Positions 9,564 to 19,712 of a stretch of DNA of 64,000 nucleotides are shown here, one piece after another. Position numbers and translations under genes: made by a program. How positions within the stretch are numbered: the first letter of the stretch is position 1; each line of letters opens with the position of its first letter. Source of the stretch: Meira nashicola (taxonomy: Eukaryota > Basidiomycota > Exobasidiomycetes > Exobasidiales > Brachybasidiaceae); the NCBI GenBank assembly GCA_001600355.1, contig BCJU01000001.1:2315178-2379177 (forward strand), given 5' to 3'. Below the pieces are notes generated by a model. It made no database searches and had not been told where the DNA came from. It was given only the letters and a program-made list of their open reading frames with translations.

Positions 9564-11168
9564 CTAAAAATTATCTCTTCTGCTATAATCGGAAACCGGG
9601 TTCTGTCTTGATTCATACTTTCTACTTAAGGCGTATTGATTGATATCGTCATGACGAAAATCATTTGAACTTCGTCTTTGTCCTTCTTCAGAATACAACG
9701 ATTGTGAGCTAGATTGACTTCGAAGGGGCGGTAGAATTGGTGCTTCTTGCCATCTTTCGGCTTTAATAGATTCGAAGCCATTCTGATCACGAGAAAGCGA
9801 ACGAAATGATAACGAACGGATATGAGGAGTATGCCATTTATTCACATTTGATTGATAACGATCACCGATGTAAAGAGGTCTATATTCATTCCTATTTCTT
9901 CTCTTCTCATCTTCCATATCAGATTGTTGACATCCGTTGTAGCTTGAACGTCTGTCGTGTACATAGGAAGAAGGTGTATACGAGAATCTTTGTTTGGCTT
10001 GCCAATCTTCCTCCTCTTCTCCACTTCTTCTACTCCAGCCCATGTCGGATTGTTGCCTTTTGGATTCTTCAAATGAATCTATTCTTCCTTTGACTAGCGA
10101 GGGCATACCCGAAGGGACCGGATAAAAGGCTTCGCTTGCACTGTCATTCTTTTGCGTCGATTTTGAACTCGAGCTCGAACTTGATAAAGGTGGTGGTATA
10201 TTTTGCTTTTCGATAGAGTCAAAATTAGTGATAGATTTTGCATGGCAAGGTGCCAAAAATCCAGAAATTCGATTTTGTCCCTCAACAGAAGATGATGCAC
10301 GATTGATGGAATCCGAAATAGACCTTGGACGAGACAATGAAGATTGAGCTGCGATATGGAACCCATTATTATCAGACATCTTTCTCCTCTTCTTGCTTTG
10401 TTGTTTTTCCTCTCCAATTCCATCATTCTTATAATGGCCTTTGTAAATTTTCAATCGCAATCCTCTCGCGACAATATCTTTCATCAAATTTGTACTCTCC
10501 ATAAAACTTCCGAAACTCTTTTTTGCCGGATAAACGGTGAAAGGATCTCCCAAAACACTAGTAATCTTTCGAAATTGGCAATTTGCGCGATCGATTAAAT
10601 CATATTGTAACCTGTATTGACCTGAACATTTAACGCTTAATTCTGAAAAGATGAAGAAGCATTCATCCTTGAGTAAAGGTGATGTACAAGGTGCAATGAA
10701 TGGACTTTCTACCAAATTTCCAACCAACAAAATACCGTTGTGATCCAGATTTCTATCGTGCATTTCGGTATGAGGTTCATCAACGTTTACTAAACGAACA
10801 TGAACACATACTTCTATGGTGGATAAATATTTTGCACGTTCAATTTCATCCATTTCATCGTTTTGTCCAAATGGTACAACAACTAATTCGCAAATCGGAG
10901 GTGGATCTAATGGAGTTATGCGTGCATTTTTGCGTGCAACGATATCAGTTCCAGCAGAAAATCCTTTTATTGGATCTTGTCGAATGAGAAGTTGAAATCG
11001 CGGTAAAGAATCATGTGAAATTTGTTGTTGTAATGCAATTTCTGAACTTGGGCAAGAAAATGAAGCAGATCTATTGAATGTTTGATCATTTGTCGGACTT
11101 TTTGTATGTGCATTCACCATCCCACCCATCCCTTTACAGTCAGACGAATTGTCTGGCTCACCACTCAT
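9564..11168 (-). CDS. Velvet-domain transcriptional regulator
   Basis: 534 aa, single exon, ATG 11168. A velvet domain covers about residues 57-245. It begins FQLLIRQDPIKGFSAG, then has TPLDPPPICELVV (87-97), LVGNLVESPFIAP (148-160), FIFSELSVKCSGQYRLQYD (172-190) and ends DPFTVYPAKKSFG...ESTNLMKDIVARGLRLKI. A basic cluster KKRRK (259-263) just after it is a plausible nuclear localisation signal. The remainder is Ser/Arg-rich and disordered. Velvet proteins bind DNA through an NF-kappaB-like fold, form homo- and heterodimers, and couple light to sporulation and secondary metabolism in fungi. I cannot assign it to VeA, VelB, VosA or VelC. A WC-1 light receptor lies 33 kb away in the same window, but there is no sign that the two are clustered functionally. 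Confidence 0.88.
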   Translation of the reverse strand: MSGEPDNSSDCKGMGGMVNAHTKSPTNDQTFNRSASFSCPSSEIALQQQISHDSLPRFQLLIRQDPIKGFSAGTDIVARKNARITPLDPPPICELVVVPFGQNDEMDEIERAKYLSTIEVCVHVRLVNVDEPHTEMHDRNLDHNGILLVGNLVESPFIAPCTSPLLKDECFFIFSELSVKCSGQYRLQYDLIDRANCQFRKITSVLGDPFTVYPAKKSFGSFMESTNLMKDIVARGLRLKIYKGHYKNDGIGEEKQQSKKRRKMSDNNGFHIAAQSSLSRPRSISDSINRASSSVEGQNRISGFLAPCHAKSITNFDSIEKQNIPPPLSSSSSSSKSTQKNDSASEAFYPVPSGMPSLVKGRIDSFEESKRQQSDMGWSRRSGEEEEDWQAKQRFSYTPSSYVHDRRSSYNGCQQSDMEDEKRRNRNEYRPLYIGDRYQSNVNKWHTPHIRSLSFRSLSRDQNGFESIKAERWQEAPILPPLRSQSSSQSLYSEEGQRRSSNDFRHDDINQYALSRKYESRQNPVSDYSRRDNF

Positions 11169-13637
11169 TCCTATGTGTGTTTTGCTTGCTTGTTCTGATC
11201 TTCATCACGATTTGTCGTGGTCATAAGCAATGATTGCATAACGCATTTATCGATGTTGTAATGGTGAAAAAGGAAACGAGAGATAGCATTTATCCTACGT
11301 CAAAGTTTTTTTTACAGGGCATGTTGAATATAGAGAAAGGGCCCGGACGACGGACGTATGAAAATTGCCATTTAAACTCAGTCTTTTGCCTTACTTCTAA
11401 AAAGAAGCTTAATTGATTGAAGCCCGTATTTCATGTATGAGTACCGTTAGACTCTTTTTTACATTCTCGGTTTGTTTCCATCTCGGATTTGATCGCTTCA
11501 TTTCCAGCAGGTACTTGACGGTCCCGATGACAGACTTGTACGATTACGCATTTGAAATACTCTATATTTTGTTCAATCGGGCGGGCATTTGGAGATTGAC
11601 TCACTTTTTTTGTCGGTCTCTATTCCGGATTTATGGCGGATTTTCCAGAATTTTCTTCCTTTTTTCAATTCCCCTGCGGACATTTCTTGTGTATCAATTT
11701 TGAGAAACGATTTCTTTGAATGATTACGGTCCTTTTTTTTTCCTTTGGTGCAAATCTATGCAAAGTGCCCGTTCTTAATTATGCTTTTATCGAACGACCT
11801 TCCCCTTGTTGTTTTTTAATTGACGCTGCAGTTCTCACGCCTGTAGCGCGTGCTCAGCTTTTTCTGGTACACTAAACCACAAAAAAGGCGCCGTCCTACG
11901 TAGACTAATCTATGCTATTACGTCGCGCTGAGCAGTCCAGCGCAGCAAGTGCACAAACGGGCAAATAACCTACGCATGAAAGGTACTGGTACCAAGGCCC
12001 CGTTCCACTTGATGTAAAATAAACGTGAGCCGATAGGTTTGGAAGAGGTGAGGCAGGTCAGAGATGCTTTGAAAGTGTTGGATACGATCAAAAGTATCAC
12101 TGCCATCTTTTCGCGCTAATAATGATTCTTCTTGGGTCATGCCGTTACGTATGATTTGAATCGCATTTCATGATGTTTTTCAATTTGGCAATATCAGCAA
12201 ACGAACAAAATGCCAAAAATTGTTCAAATTGGTCTTTGCGTTTTATTAACCGAATTATTTCGATTACTGTTTCCGTGCTCGTTGGACACTTTAAGCGGCG
12301 CCTGTTTCTCGAATGTGATTTTATCGAGTTCAAGACCCTAAGTTGAGCGCCCAAGAACGTCAAAAGAAAAGAAGAAGGCTGAATGATAAACGGCTCCGCG
12401 TGTACATGAAGTGTGTTTTCGGCTTGCTAATCAAAAGTGGTGAAAGAGGGGGCCTGTGCACAAGCTGAGTTGAAAGGAAAATGCATAATGTGCACTTTTC
12501 CTCTTCTTACGCCGTTTAAGTATTTTATCCAATCATGGCCCAAGCTTTGGATGCGTTGGCAAATGTGTCGTATAAATATTTCATTTTTCTCTGTTCCATT
12601 TCTTTCTTTCTTCAATCATACTCTTCTCAATTCCAATTTCCCCTTCCAACAACATCGCTGTCTCTATAATAATGATATGAAAAGGTGAGTGGTCGGGTCA
12701 GAGCTAGAATGTTCTTTGCGCATGTGGATATTCGATCCTGGTGCTTTAAAAATTATTATAGTTTTCGATTGCGAACCGATTATTTCGTTCCTTTGGATCG
12801 CCAAACTTCGCTTTGGTCCTAAAGCGTTGTTCCTTTTTTTAAATTCTAACAAGAATCGGGGTCAGCATGCTTGGCCATGGGTGGAGGGGTGTTGGCTATA
12901 TGTCAACACAGTTATCGCTTGTGATAGGCATGTTCCCTGCACTTGGTAAATCTTGATTATTTTATCAAGGTAAAGATGTCTTGTCATATGCTCAGCATAT
13001 TGGACAGTAGCGTCTGTTACCATATAATGGAAACGGATGAATGAAGTCTTTCATTGGAATGCTACGTTACATCTTCTTCATGGTAGCAACTATCCGGCAG
13101 TTGCAACGATTGCAATTTGGACGACTCGACTGAGACTCGACTGTCTCTCTCTATATATTAGAGAATCTTGAGCTGACCACTCCTGGGTGCAACTTTTGTT
13201 GTGCTCAGATCGTCTTTCCCCTTTTTTATTCAGGCTTGTTTTTGTTTCTTATAGGTGAGTTTCTCACTCAGGTTTGTTCCCCTATCCCCAAAAGAGATGC
13301 ATTCGAATGAAGATGATCATTGTCAAAATGGTCAAAGGCTGTAGTGTTTGCACTTTGCTTGCACGAAACCAGATTACAATTTCAGACCTTACAGATCTAT
13401 AATACAGATTATTCAATCTCCTCACGGAGTGAAAGATTTTTATTTTTCTTTGCTGTTTATCAGTATGCCAATTTCTTGCGCAGTGATGCGCACTACAAAT
13501 ATCTACTGCAGATATCCGTCTTTGTACGGTTATGCAACCATATGTTTGCCTCCTTTACAGTTATATGCAACTCAGTATGCAAGATTTTGATCTTTAAGAG
13601 AGGAAGAAGACAACAAGAGTCACAGTAAGTACAGCAT

Positions 13638-14145
13638 TCAGTCTCACGAAAGGGACAATTTGCAGATTATTTTCGATGATCAGAGGTAGGACATTCTACG
13701 ATGGAACGTCAGAGTACCGGCAATTTGTTTTAATGTGGAAACCAATGGGAGATCCACAAGATTATAATGAGTGTCATAGAACCGCACACAGAGATCCCAA
13801 AACGGTCAGGAGATACCAAGAGGACAGAGTGTGGAACGGTCAGAGAGCACCATTTTGTTTTAGCTTATTTGAAAAGCCAGGTCAGAGTACCATTTTTTTA
13901 TCCAGAGTCAGACAGTCAGCCAACCACGATCAGAATTACAAGCAAAGAATTAACCCAAACGTCAATCAGAAAACGCATGAAAAAGTTCAGCAGCAGAATA
14001 CGAAAAAAGAAGTTCAGAAAGATTATCAAGTTTTAACAAGAAGTTTGTCAAAGCATTAGTTATGTTATCAATCGAAGGTCAATCTCAGAAAAGTGTTTCA
14101 GTCGTAGATGAGCACTCATCACAACTTTTTTACCGGAAGACTCAG
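13638..14145 (+). other. Strand-biased TCAG-rich block with diverged GGTCAGAG..ACC..TTTTGTTTTA repeats
   Basis: By hand I count 15 TCAG and no CTGA in these 508 bases. The TCAG positions fall in all three reading phases, so codon bias does not explain them. Three imperfect copies of a longer unit begin near 13703, 13833 and 13877: (G)GAACG(G)TCAGAG, a short spacer, ACC, then a T-rich end. The bias extends more weakly back to about 12690. No family is recognised. It could be a ncRNA or a decayed repeat. Confidence 0.5.
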
Positions 14146-14195
14146 AAGACAAATGCATCACAGCTATTGAAAGCCTAGAAATTTATGTTAGGGAG

Positions 14196-14281
14196 TCCGA
14201 CCAAATTTTATTTGGTTGGGGCGCTATATGTGCTTTCCCGAAGTTTCCTTTTCAGGAGTGTTTGCCCTATACGGGTAGGGC
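14196..14281 (+). ncRNA. Candidate structured RNA: two strong hairpins
   Basis: Hairpin 1 pairs 14196-14206 with 14210-14220 (11 bp including two G-U pairs, TTT loop). Hairpin 2 pairs GCCCTA (14264-14269) with TAGGGC (14276-14281) around a 6-nt loop. An outer GGAG (14255-14258)/CTCC pairing can enclose hairpin 2. It does not match U-snRNAs, SRP, RNase P/MRP, 5S or tRNA motifs that I know. An H/ACA-like ACA follows near 14310 but the spacing is wrong. Only structure supports this entry. Confidence 0.25.
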
Positions 14282-14870
14282 TTGCTATACGCAGGCCTCC
14301 ATCTTGCCTAACAGCAACTTTTATTTGATTAAAACCTTTTGACAAAAGACTATTACCAATTGCACTACCAGACTTTTAAGAGCAATCGTGCTTTCACTTT
14401 GGTCTTTTGTGCCGTTTTTTGACATTTTTCATCTTCACTTCATTTGCATCTCTTTATCAAACGAAGATCATGTCGTGTTAATATTTGTACAAAGGAAGAC
14501 CTGACCCTTTTTTGCCTTTTTTAGTCTTTTTACAGATCATTTTCGTTTTGCTTTATTCTTAATCATTCATGTACAATAAAGCAGGTGTTTGAACAAATGA
14601 TGTTTTGCTCAAATTTGATTCGGAATCGAGTGTGCGGATGAATACTTGAACACCAATTAAGCACGCGGTTCGAAGTGTTTGGCGTCAATACACTTCAGAA
14701 ATGCCCAATGTGACGCATGAAAATCTTCCTCCGTGAGCGAGTGGAAAATGAGCTGTCTGCGAGCGAGTGCGGAAGGAAGCGAAAAAAGTTCACATCCAAA
14801 AATAGTACATTCGTACATATTTTGTTTATGAAAAGAAAGTACATTTGGCATTATTGACAATTGATGTTCT

Positions 14871-14893
14871 ATCCATCCATCCATCCATCCATC
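14871..14893. repeat. (ATCC)5 microsatellite
   Basis: Five perfect ATCC units plus ATC, located in the likely 5' leader of the small gene that follows. Confidence 0.9.
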
Positions 14894-15025
14894 ATCACAC
14901 GCACAATTATCTTTAGAAGAAACCTGTTTGAAGGTAAGTGACTTTTGCCGTGATAATGCCAATTGGTGAAGTCTGATCAAATTTTATCTCTAGATTCTGT
15001 TTCAGTCTCGTCATTCACTCTCGCA

Positions 15026-15391
15026 ATGAAATTCACCTGGATTAAAAAGATTTGGAACCGTATTCGTGGAAAACATCAACGTGGAATTCAAAATGACGGA
15101 AGATCAAAATATTCAAACGGAAAACGATCAAAAGAATCACTTTCTCTTTCACGTCCACCAACTCCACCACCGAAGGAAGAAGATGATAGCGGACTTTATC
15201 ATGCTGCTGCACCTCCACCGATCGTGATCGAACCTTTTGATATTGAAGAAGATGATGAAGAATCCGCAAGGAATAATAATAATAATTACAAACAATCTTC
15301 ATTCAATCAAAATTCAAAAACACCTTTACGCAAACCAGGAGGTGAACTTCATATGATCATCGAACGTGAACATAATAGTAATAAGGAATAG
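15026..15391 (+). CDS. Small hypothetical protein, basic N-terminus and acidic Pro-rich body
   Basis: 121 aa from ATG 15026. Not recognised. The N-terminus (residues 1-20) is basic and amphipathic with Trp residues (FTWIKKIWNRIRGK). It is followed by Ser-rich and PPTPPP motifs, an APPP segment, an acidic run and a poly-Asn stretch. Upstream, a 60-nt intron-like interval at 14934-14993 has AAG/GTAAGT, a CTGAT branch-like site and a CTCTAG acceptor, which argues that this locus is transcribed and spliced. Removing it places an ATG at 14864 in frame, which would give 155 aa with an N-terminal extension encoded partly by the ATCC repeat. I keep the internal ATG as the conservative start. Confidence 0.45.
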   Translation: MKFTWIKKIWNRIRGKHQRGIQNDGRSKYSNGKRSKESLSLSRPPTPPPKEEDDSGLYHAAAPPPIVIEPFDIEEDDEESARNNNNNYKQSSFNQNSKTPLRKPGGELHMIIEREHNSNKE

Positions 15392-17948
15392 GTAAATCAT
15401 TAATAACAATGTAGACAATCTTGATATATCCTCAAAAGAAGTTGGAGAATCTATACAAAATGGAGAGTGATTAAAAAGATGAAGCGTTGTTTGGAAGCAG
15501 ATGTGTAATGCATTTTGTGATGAAGACAAAGAAAAGAAAACCTTCAAAGCGCTTGAGTATTGTCTGCTTGTCCTTATATAAACCATTCATGGCACCAGTT
15601 CAATCTTCGAGATTTTTGCATACATGTTGCGGGAACGAGAAGGGATGCGAACGTAAATCTTGATTGCATTAAATGGGATTTTGATTTTTATTGACAGATA
15701 GATTGTCTAGGCAAATCCACCTTTTGAACCATCTTTTTTACCTTTATCTTAGTTGTTTGACCCAATAAGATCCGAAACTCGCAAGGTACGAAAACGACGA
15801 AAAAGATAATCAGCAGAAATACAAAATTCAAAATCATTCCCTACATACACATTACACGTGCTTTCAATCACTTAAACGCATATAGAGAGAATGGAATTTC
15901 ATTGTGTGCTCTTAGGTCATATGAGACAAAGTGGCAGTGATACTGTTTGCAGTGTTCACACTTTTTCGTGCCAGATGCAGCACAGCAGTGTCAAGTGTCA
16001 TGCATGCAATATGCTTCCATCCTTCTCTCATAAAACACTTTCTTTATTCTTCTCTTCTCCTAATCGTCTTGTTGAAAGTTGAAGGAAGATTTTCTAAGAA
16101 GTTATACTCCTTTACTGCATAAATTGAAAGTCACAATCTTGCCCTACGCTGCGCCAATACAATGACGGATCCTACCTTTTTCCCATCGATATCCTTCTTA
16201 TTAGCATGGTTTTGTTGTGGTCGATCGGGTAAAGTCAACAAGTACTTTCAATTTCAATCTGCTAGCACTGAATGCTACAAAGGTAATCATAATACACAAC
16301 ATGATCATCATGTTCCGGATCTTGGCGTTGGTCCGTTGTAGGAAGAATAGGCAAGTATATGCAATTTCTGCTTCAAATTCGGTGCCGTTTTTCCTTTGTT
16401 GTTTGCTCATTATTTCGGAGCGGTAAATATGCGATTAAAGATGTGTAGTGCAGCCTTGAATAGCGGCCCGTTCAAAGTTTTGTTGTAATATTTCTTCTTC
16501 ACCAAACAATCAAAGTCTGTATGGTGTATGTTTTGTAGCAATCTTCATGCACAATTCATGAATGACTCAACCTTGACGAACAAAGGTGGCAATACAAGAA
16601 CAAAAGTAGAATGGTGAACAAAGGCGGCCAAATCTTTCATCAAGAAGGAAGGAGAAAGCATAATTTCAGAAGTGGATCGTGTTTTTCTTCTTTGTGGAAT
16701 TTTGTGACGTGTTTGTGTTGTTAATTACAATGGATCACAGTGGAAGAACAAAAAGACGGAAGCTGCGCCGACCTAATTATTGATGAGGTGATTTTATTTG
16801 AAAAGAGAAAAAGTCTGTGCATGCAAAAATATTTTCTTCCAAAAGAATGTATGCTATCGGTAGGTTATATAAAGTGCAACTTTTCGAGCTTTACTTCTTT
16901 CTTCCCTCCCACATCCACCCATAGCCTTACTCCCCTTGCAATCTCTCATCCACTTCGTTCAACTCCCCATACAAGTTCGACCTCAAGACTTATCATTTTG
17001 AAAAAAGGTGAGATGACATTCAGATTTGCGACTGTGAAAGGATTGATTGGCAAACATTGTTCATGCAACAATGATCGGGCAAAGCAGTCACAATTCTTCG
17101 AACTTATTCTTTGTTTAGGGGGGGCGAAGATAATAAATGGGTCGAATTGTGTGGGATGCTTTGTGGTCGAATTCGTTCATGCCTTGCTCATAGAGACGGA
17201 GAGAAAGTGGGAAAAACGGAATCCATCGAGGCCAAGTATCTTTTTTTAGAGAAAGTTAGGCAGAATGGATTCTATACTATAGTACTATCTTGTTTCATCA
17301 CTTTAGAATAAGGAATCACATGCATTTCTGTTCTGATGAAACTTTTTCATCTTGGTGGACTTTATTTGCAAAAAAGGCTTCAAGAAGTCCTGACGAGGAT
17401 GAAATCTTTTTGTGGTCCGCGCCAAAGCCAAGATGAAAGCAACGTGCCTTTGCTTCACTAATTGAACATTCAATTCTTGAAGGTCAGCACAACGCAAAAA
17501 ATCCATATTGGTTGCCTCTTCTTCAGTAAACATTTTTATGTGGATGATGTAGAAGAATGCATTCTTGTACAGCAAGCTCGAAAGTTCCCCATGTGGGAAT
17601 CTAGACCTGTACACTTTTTCGACATTGACTTCTCTCTGTTGCAAACTTTGTGCACGACTTCGAACTTTTGTCTCGTTTGCCACTCCACACTCGAGATAAA
17701 TGCTGATCTATTAATTGTGAAATGGACATGTTCAATCGCTTAATGTAGACAAAATTCTGACTCATCTCTTTTCAGTCCTTTTCCTTCATAGATTTTATGG
17801 TGCAAAAAAGTTGATTGCTATGTATACAATATCGAAAAAAGACAGCATGAATCGTATAAAAGATGTATAAAGAAAAGATTACGAAGCAAACAAAAAAGGA
17901 GTCAATGTAATAAATGTTCTTTGATGATCTAGCATGAGAAAAGCAATT
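15392..17948. other. Gene-poor spacer
   Basis: About 2.5 kb with no supported gene. GCTGCGC occurs at 16148-16154 and 16762-16768. A TATATAAA at 16866-16873 is followed by a pyrimidine-rich leader and a GTGAGA donor-like site at 17008, resembling the arrangement at 12571-12690. Open frames at 16740-17249 (+) and 17303-17683 (-) lack proper ATG starts and recognisable features. The right end holds the 3' flank of the hydrolase gene. Confidence 0.45.
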
Positions 17949-19712
17949 CTATCGCAATTTGGAGGGATAGTATTGCTTCTGTTCTGCTACATCGATTAAT
18001 GGCATTCCACTTGAAGTATTACTGCCAAATGTATCATATCTCGTTGGAGTATTGAATTGGGTTGCAAACGTTTCTTTACCCGAGACTGGCGTCTTCAATC
18101 CACTATATTGTCCTTGATTGGTAAGAGACTGAAACTCGTGATCATCAAAATTGGATCGGAAAGCAAATGGTGCCAAACCAAAGATCAAAATCATCAAAAC
18201 TAACGATCCTCCCAACAGACCAGATGCCAAAGCTTCATTACCGTGCGTTGCGTATGCTTTCGGCTTAGGATTGGGGTTTGGTGTATGCTTAATCTTGTCT
18301 CCTGGGTTATGAGGAACAATGTCAGGATTTCTGAGGTTGTAATTATTTGCAAATAACCACCAAATTGATAAATTGGCCGAAATCATACCAAAGTCTTGAT
18401 GGGATGTGTTTCCAACAAAGTCAACGGTTTGTGAAGCGGGGAACGTTCCGTTATTCGCATCATTTACATGCAAAACATATCTTGATCCACGGTCCAAATG
18501 GTTTCCACCTTGATCAGATGCTTCACAGTGAGTGTCACCAGCACCATTATCAAGCAAACCAAGAGCCATGTGTACCTGTCTGTTGAGATATCGATTGACA
18601 ATTGCTTGTTTATCAGCGATAACATCATCACGAGCGTATTTGGTAACCTTTGTTTGATTTTGACCGATACCATAATGCCATTCATCATAGGTGCCGGAAC
18701 ATGAAGCGTTTTGGAACGGTCTATTGGGCGTTAGATACGACCAAGAACCTGGATTACCAACCCAGAAAGACATGTTGTTATCGTATGCTTTTTGCTTCTT
18801 TAGAATTGCATATCTGTGTGCAGCTTGACCACCCATAGAATGTCCACCAATGACGACTTGATTCAGATTTGGGAATTGATTTTTATCAAATAACATGTCT
18901 GTAAAGTTGTCCATAACCGAGTATGTCGTTACTCTATGTGTAAGATTTGGACCGCGAGATGCACCTCCAGCTTCCCATTCACTTCCATGGAAGTATAATT
19001 CACCTGGCTTTGTACCTCCAGCGGCTTGATCCAATTCGTTCATCCAAACTGGACTGACGATCAACACACTTCCGTTTGCAACACCAAATGTGGACTGATT
19101 AGCATAAACAACATTAAGAGCGTTTCTGTATAAATTTGCATATTTCCATGCATCTCTTGGTTTACCTGGGAATGTGATTACTGCACGTTTGATTTGCGAA
19201 GGATCAAAGCCTGCTGTGATATAAAATGGCATCACCGCGCCTGGCACGATTGACCATGTTCGATTAAGTGTGAATCCATCCAGATCAGGAATCATTTGCC
19301 ATCCACCTGCAGTATCTGCGGTCGTGGATGGTGTTGCGGTAAAGGGAACGCCTGCATTTTGTGGTAATTGTCCTTCATCTGTATCGCCTTGCACAAGTTG
19401 AAATTGGGAAGGTGTTTGACCGGTTTGATTGATGTATGGCAAAGATGCAACGTCCATTGCAGCTTTAATGGGATCATTAGGAGCTTCCGATGTAATTTGT
19501 TCAGCAAACGTGGTCGGAGCCGGTGCAGGTAGAAGATTGTATGGATTTATAGCTTGTCTCTTTTGCAATTGAACCTCATTTCTGTTGCGGCGAACGACAA
19601 GCTTTCTAGCATTATGTGGTTGTGCTGATTGATGTGCTGAAACGTGATTGTTGGCTATGCATGCGATGGCTATCAGCCATATTGCCAAAATGTATGCTAT
19701 CGATTGACGCAT
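17949..19712 (-). CDS. Secreted, membrane-anchored alpha/beta hydrolase of unknown substrate
   Basis: 587 aa, ATG 19712. Residues 1-26 form a signal peptide (hydrophobic core AYILAIWLIAIACIA, then HVSA). The central part is an alpha/beta-hydrolase fold with the nucleophile elbow GGHSMGG (Ser292). A VVYAN...VLIVSPVWMNE segment precedes the elbow, and a candidate catalytic His lies in SHQDFGMI. There are many N-glycosylation sequons (for example NLTH, NMSF, NQTK, NGTF, NLSI). A single hydrophobic helix near residues 494-516 (LLGGSLVLMILIFGLAPFAF) is followed by a ~70-residue hydrophilic tail, so the topology is type I with the enzyme outside or in the secretory lumen. I recognise the fold but not the subfamily or substrate. 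It is transcribed in the same direction as the flippase gene upstream. Confidence 0.75.
   Translation of the reverse strand: MRQSIAYILAIWLIAIACIANNHVSAHQSAQPHNARKLVVRRNRNEVQLQKRQAINPYNLLPAPAPTTFAEQITSEAPNDPIKAAMDVASLPYINQTGQTPSQFQLVQGDTDEGQLPQNAGVPFTATPSTTADTAGGWQMIPDLDGFTLNRTWSIVPGAVMPFYITAGFDPSQIKRAVITFPGKPRDAWKYANLYRNALNVVYANQSTFGVANGSVLIVSPVWMNELDQAAGGTKPGELYFHGSEWEAGGASRGPNLTHRVTTYSVMDNFTDMLFDKNQFPNLNQVVIGGHSMGGQAAHRYAILKKQKAYDNNMSFWVGNPGSWSYLTPNRPFQNASCSGTYDEWHYGIGQNQTKVTKYARDDVIADKQAIVNRYLNRQVHMALGLLDNGAGDTHCEASDQGGNHLDRGSRYVLHVNDANNGTFPASQTVDFVGNTSHQDFGMISANLSIWWLFANNYNLRNPDIVPHNPGDKIKHTPNPNPKPKAYATHGNEALASGLLGGSLVLMILIFGLAPFAFRSNFDDHEFQSLTNQGQYSGLKTPVSGKETFATQFNTPTRYDTFGSNTSSGMPLIDVAEQKQYYPSKLR

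Larger units (their letters stand above)
11169..14863. other. Gene-poor spacer with candidate non-coding transcription unit
   Basis: About 3.7 kb. 11169-12560 holds only short chance frames and a GCTGCGC motif on the minus strand (11940-11946). A TATAAATA at 12571-12578 is followed by a ~100-nt pyrimidine-rich leader and ATGAAAAG joined to a GTGAGT donor-like site (12685-12690), with no coherent coding exon downstream. 12690-14150 is dense in TCAG on the plus strand (separate entry). 14196-14281 holds two strong hairpins. No protein-coding gene is supported. An in-frame join of two open stretches across a 41-nt GTAAGT...GCAG interval (13625-13665) is possible, but has no recognisable product. 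Confidence 0.45.

Noticed and set aside
12951..12968. CTTGAT/ATCAAG hairpin
   Set aside because: Only 6 bp and AT-rich; expected by chance.
13541..14059. Spliced frame joining two open stretches across 13625-13665
   Set aside because: Splice signals are acceptable, but the intron is only 41 nt, there is no good start, the product has no recognisable features, and TCAG words occur in all phases.
16740..17249. 169-codon plus-strand frame
   Set aside because: Starts at GTG; crosses a TATA/leader-like region; composition looks non-coding.
17303..17683. 126-codon minus-strand frame
   Set aside because: Starts at GTG and overlaps an unrelated plus-strand frame; no family features.
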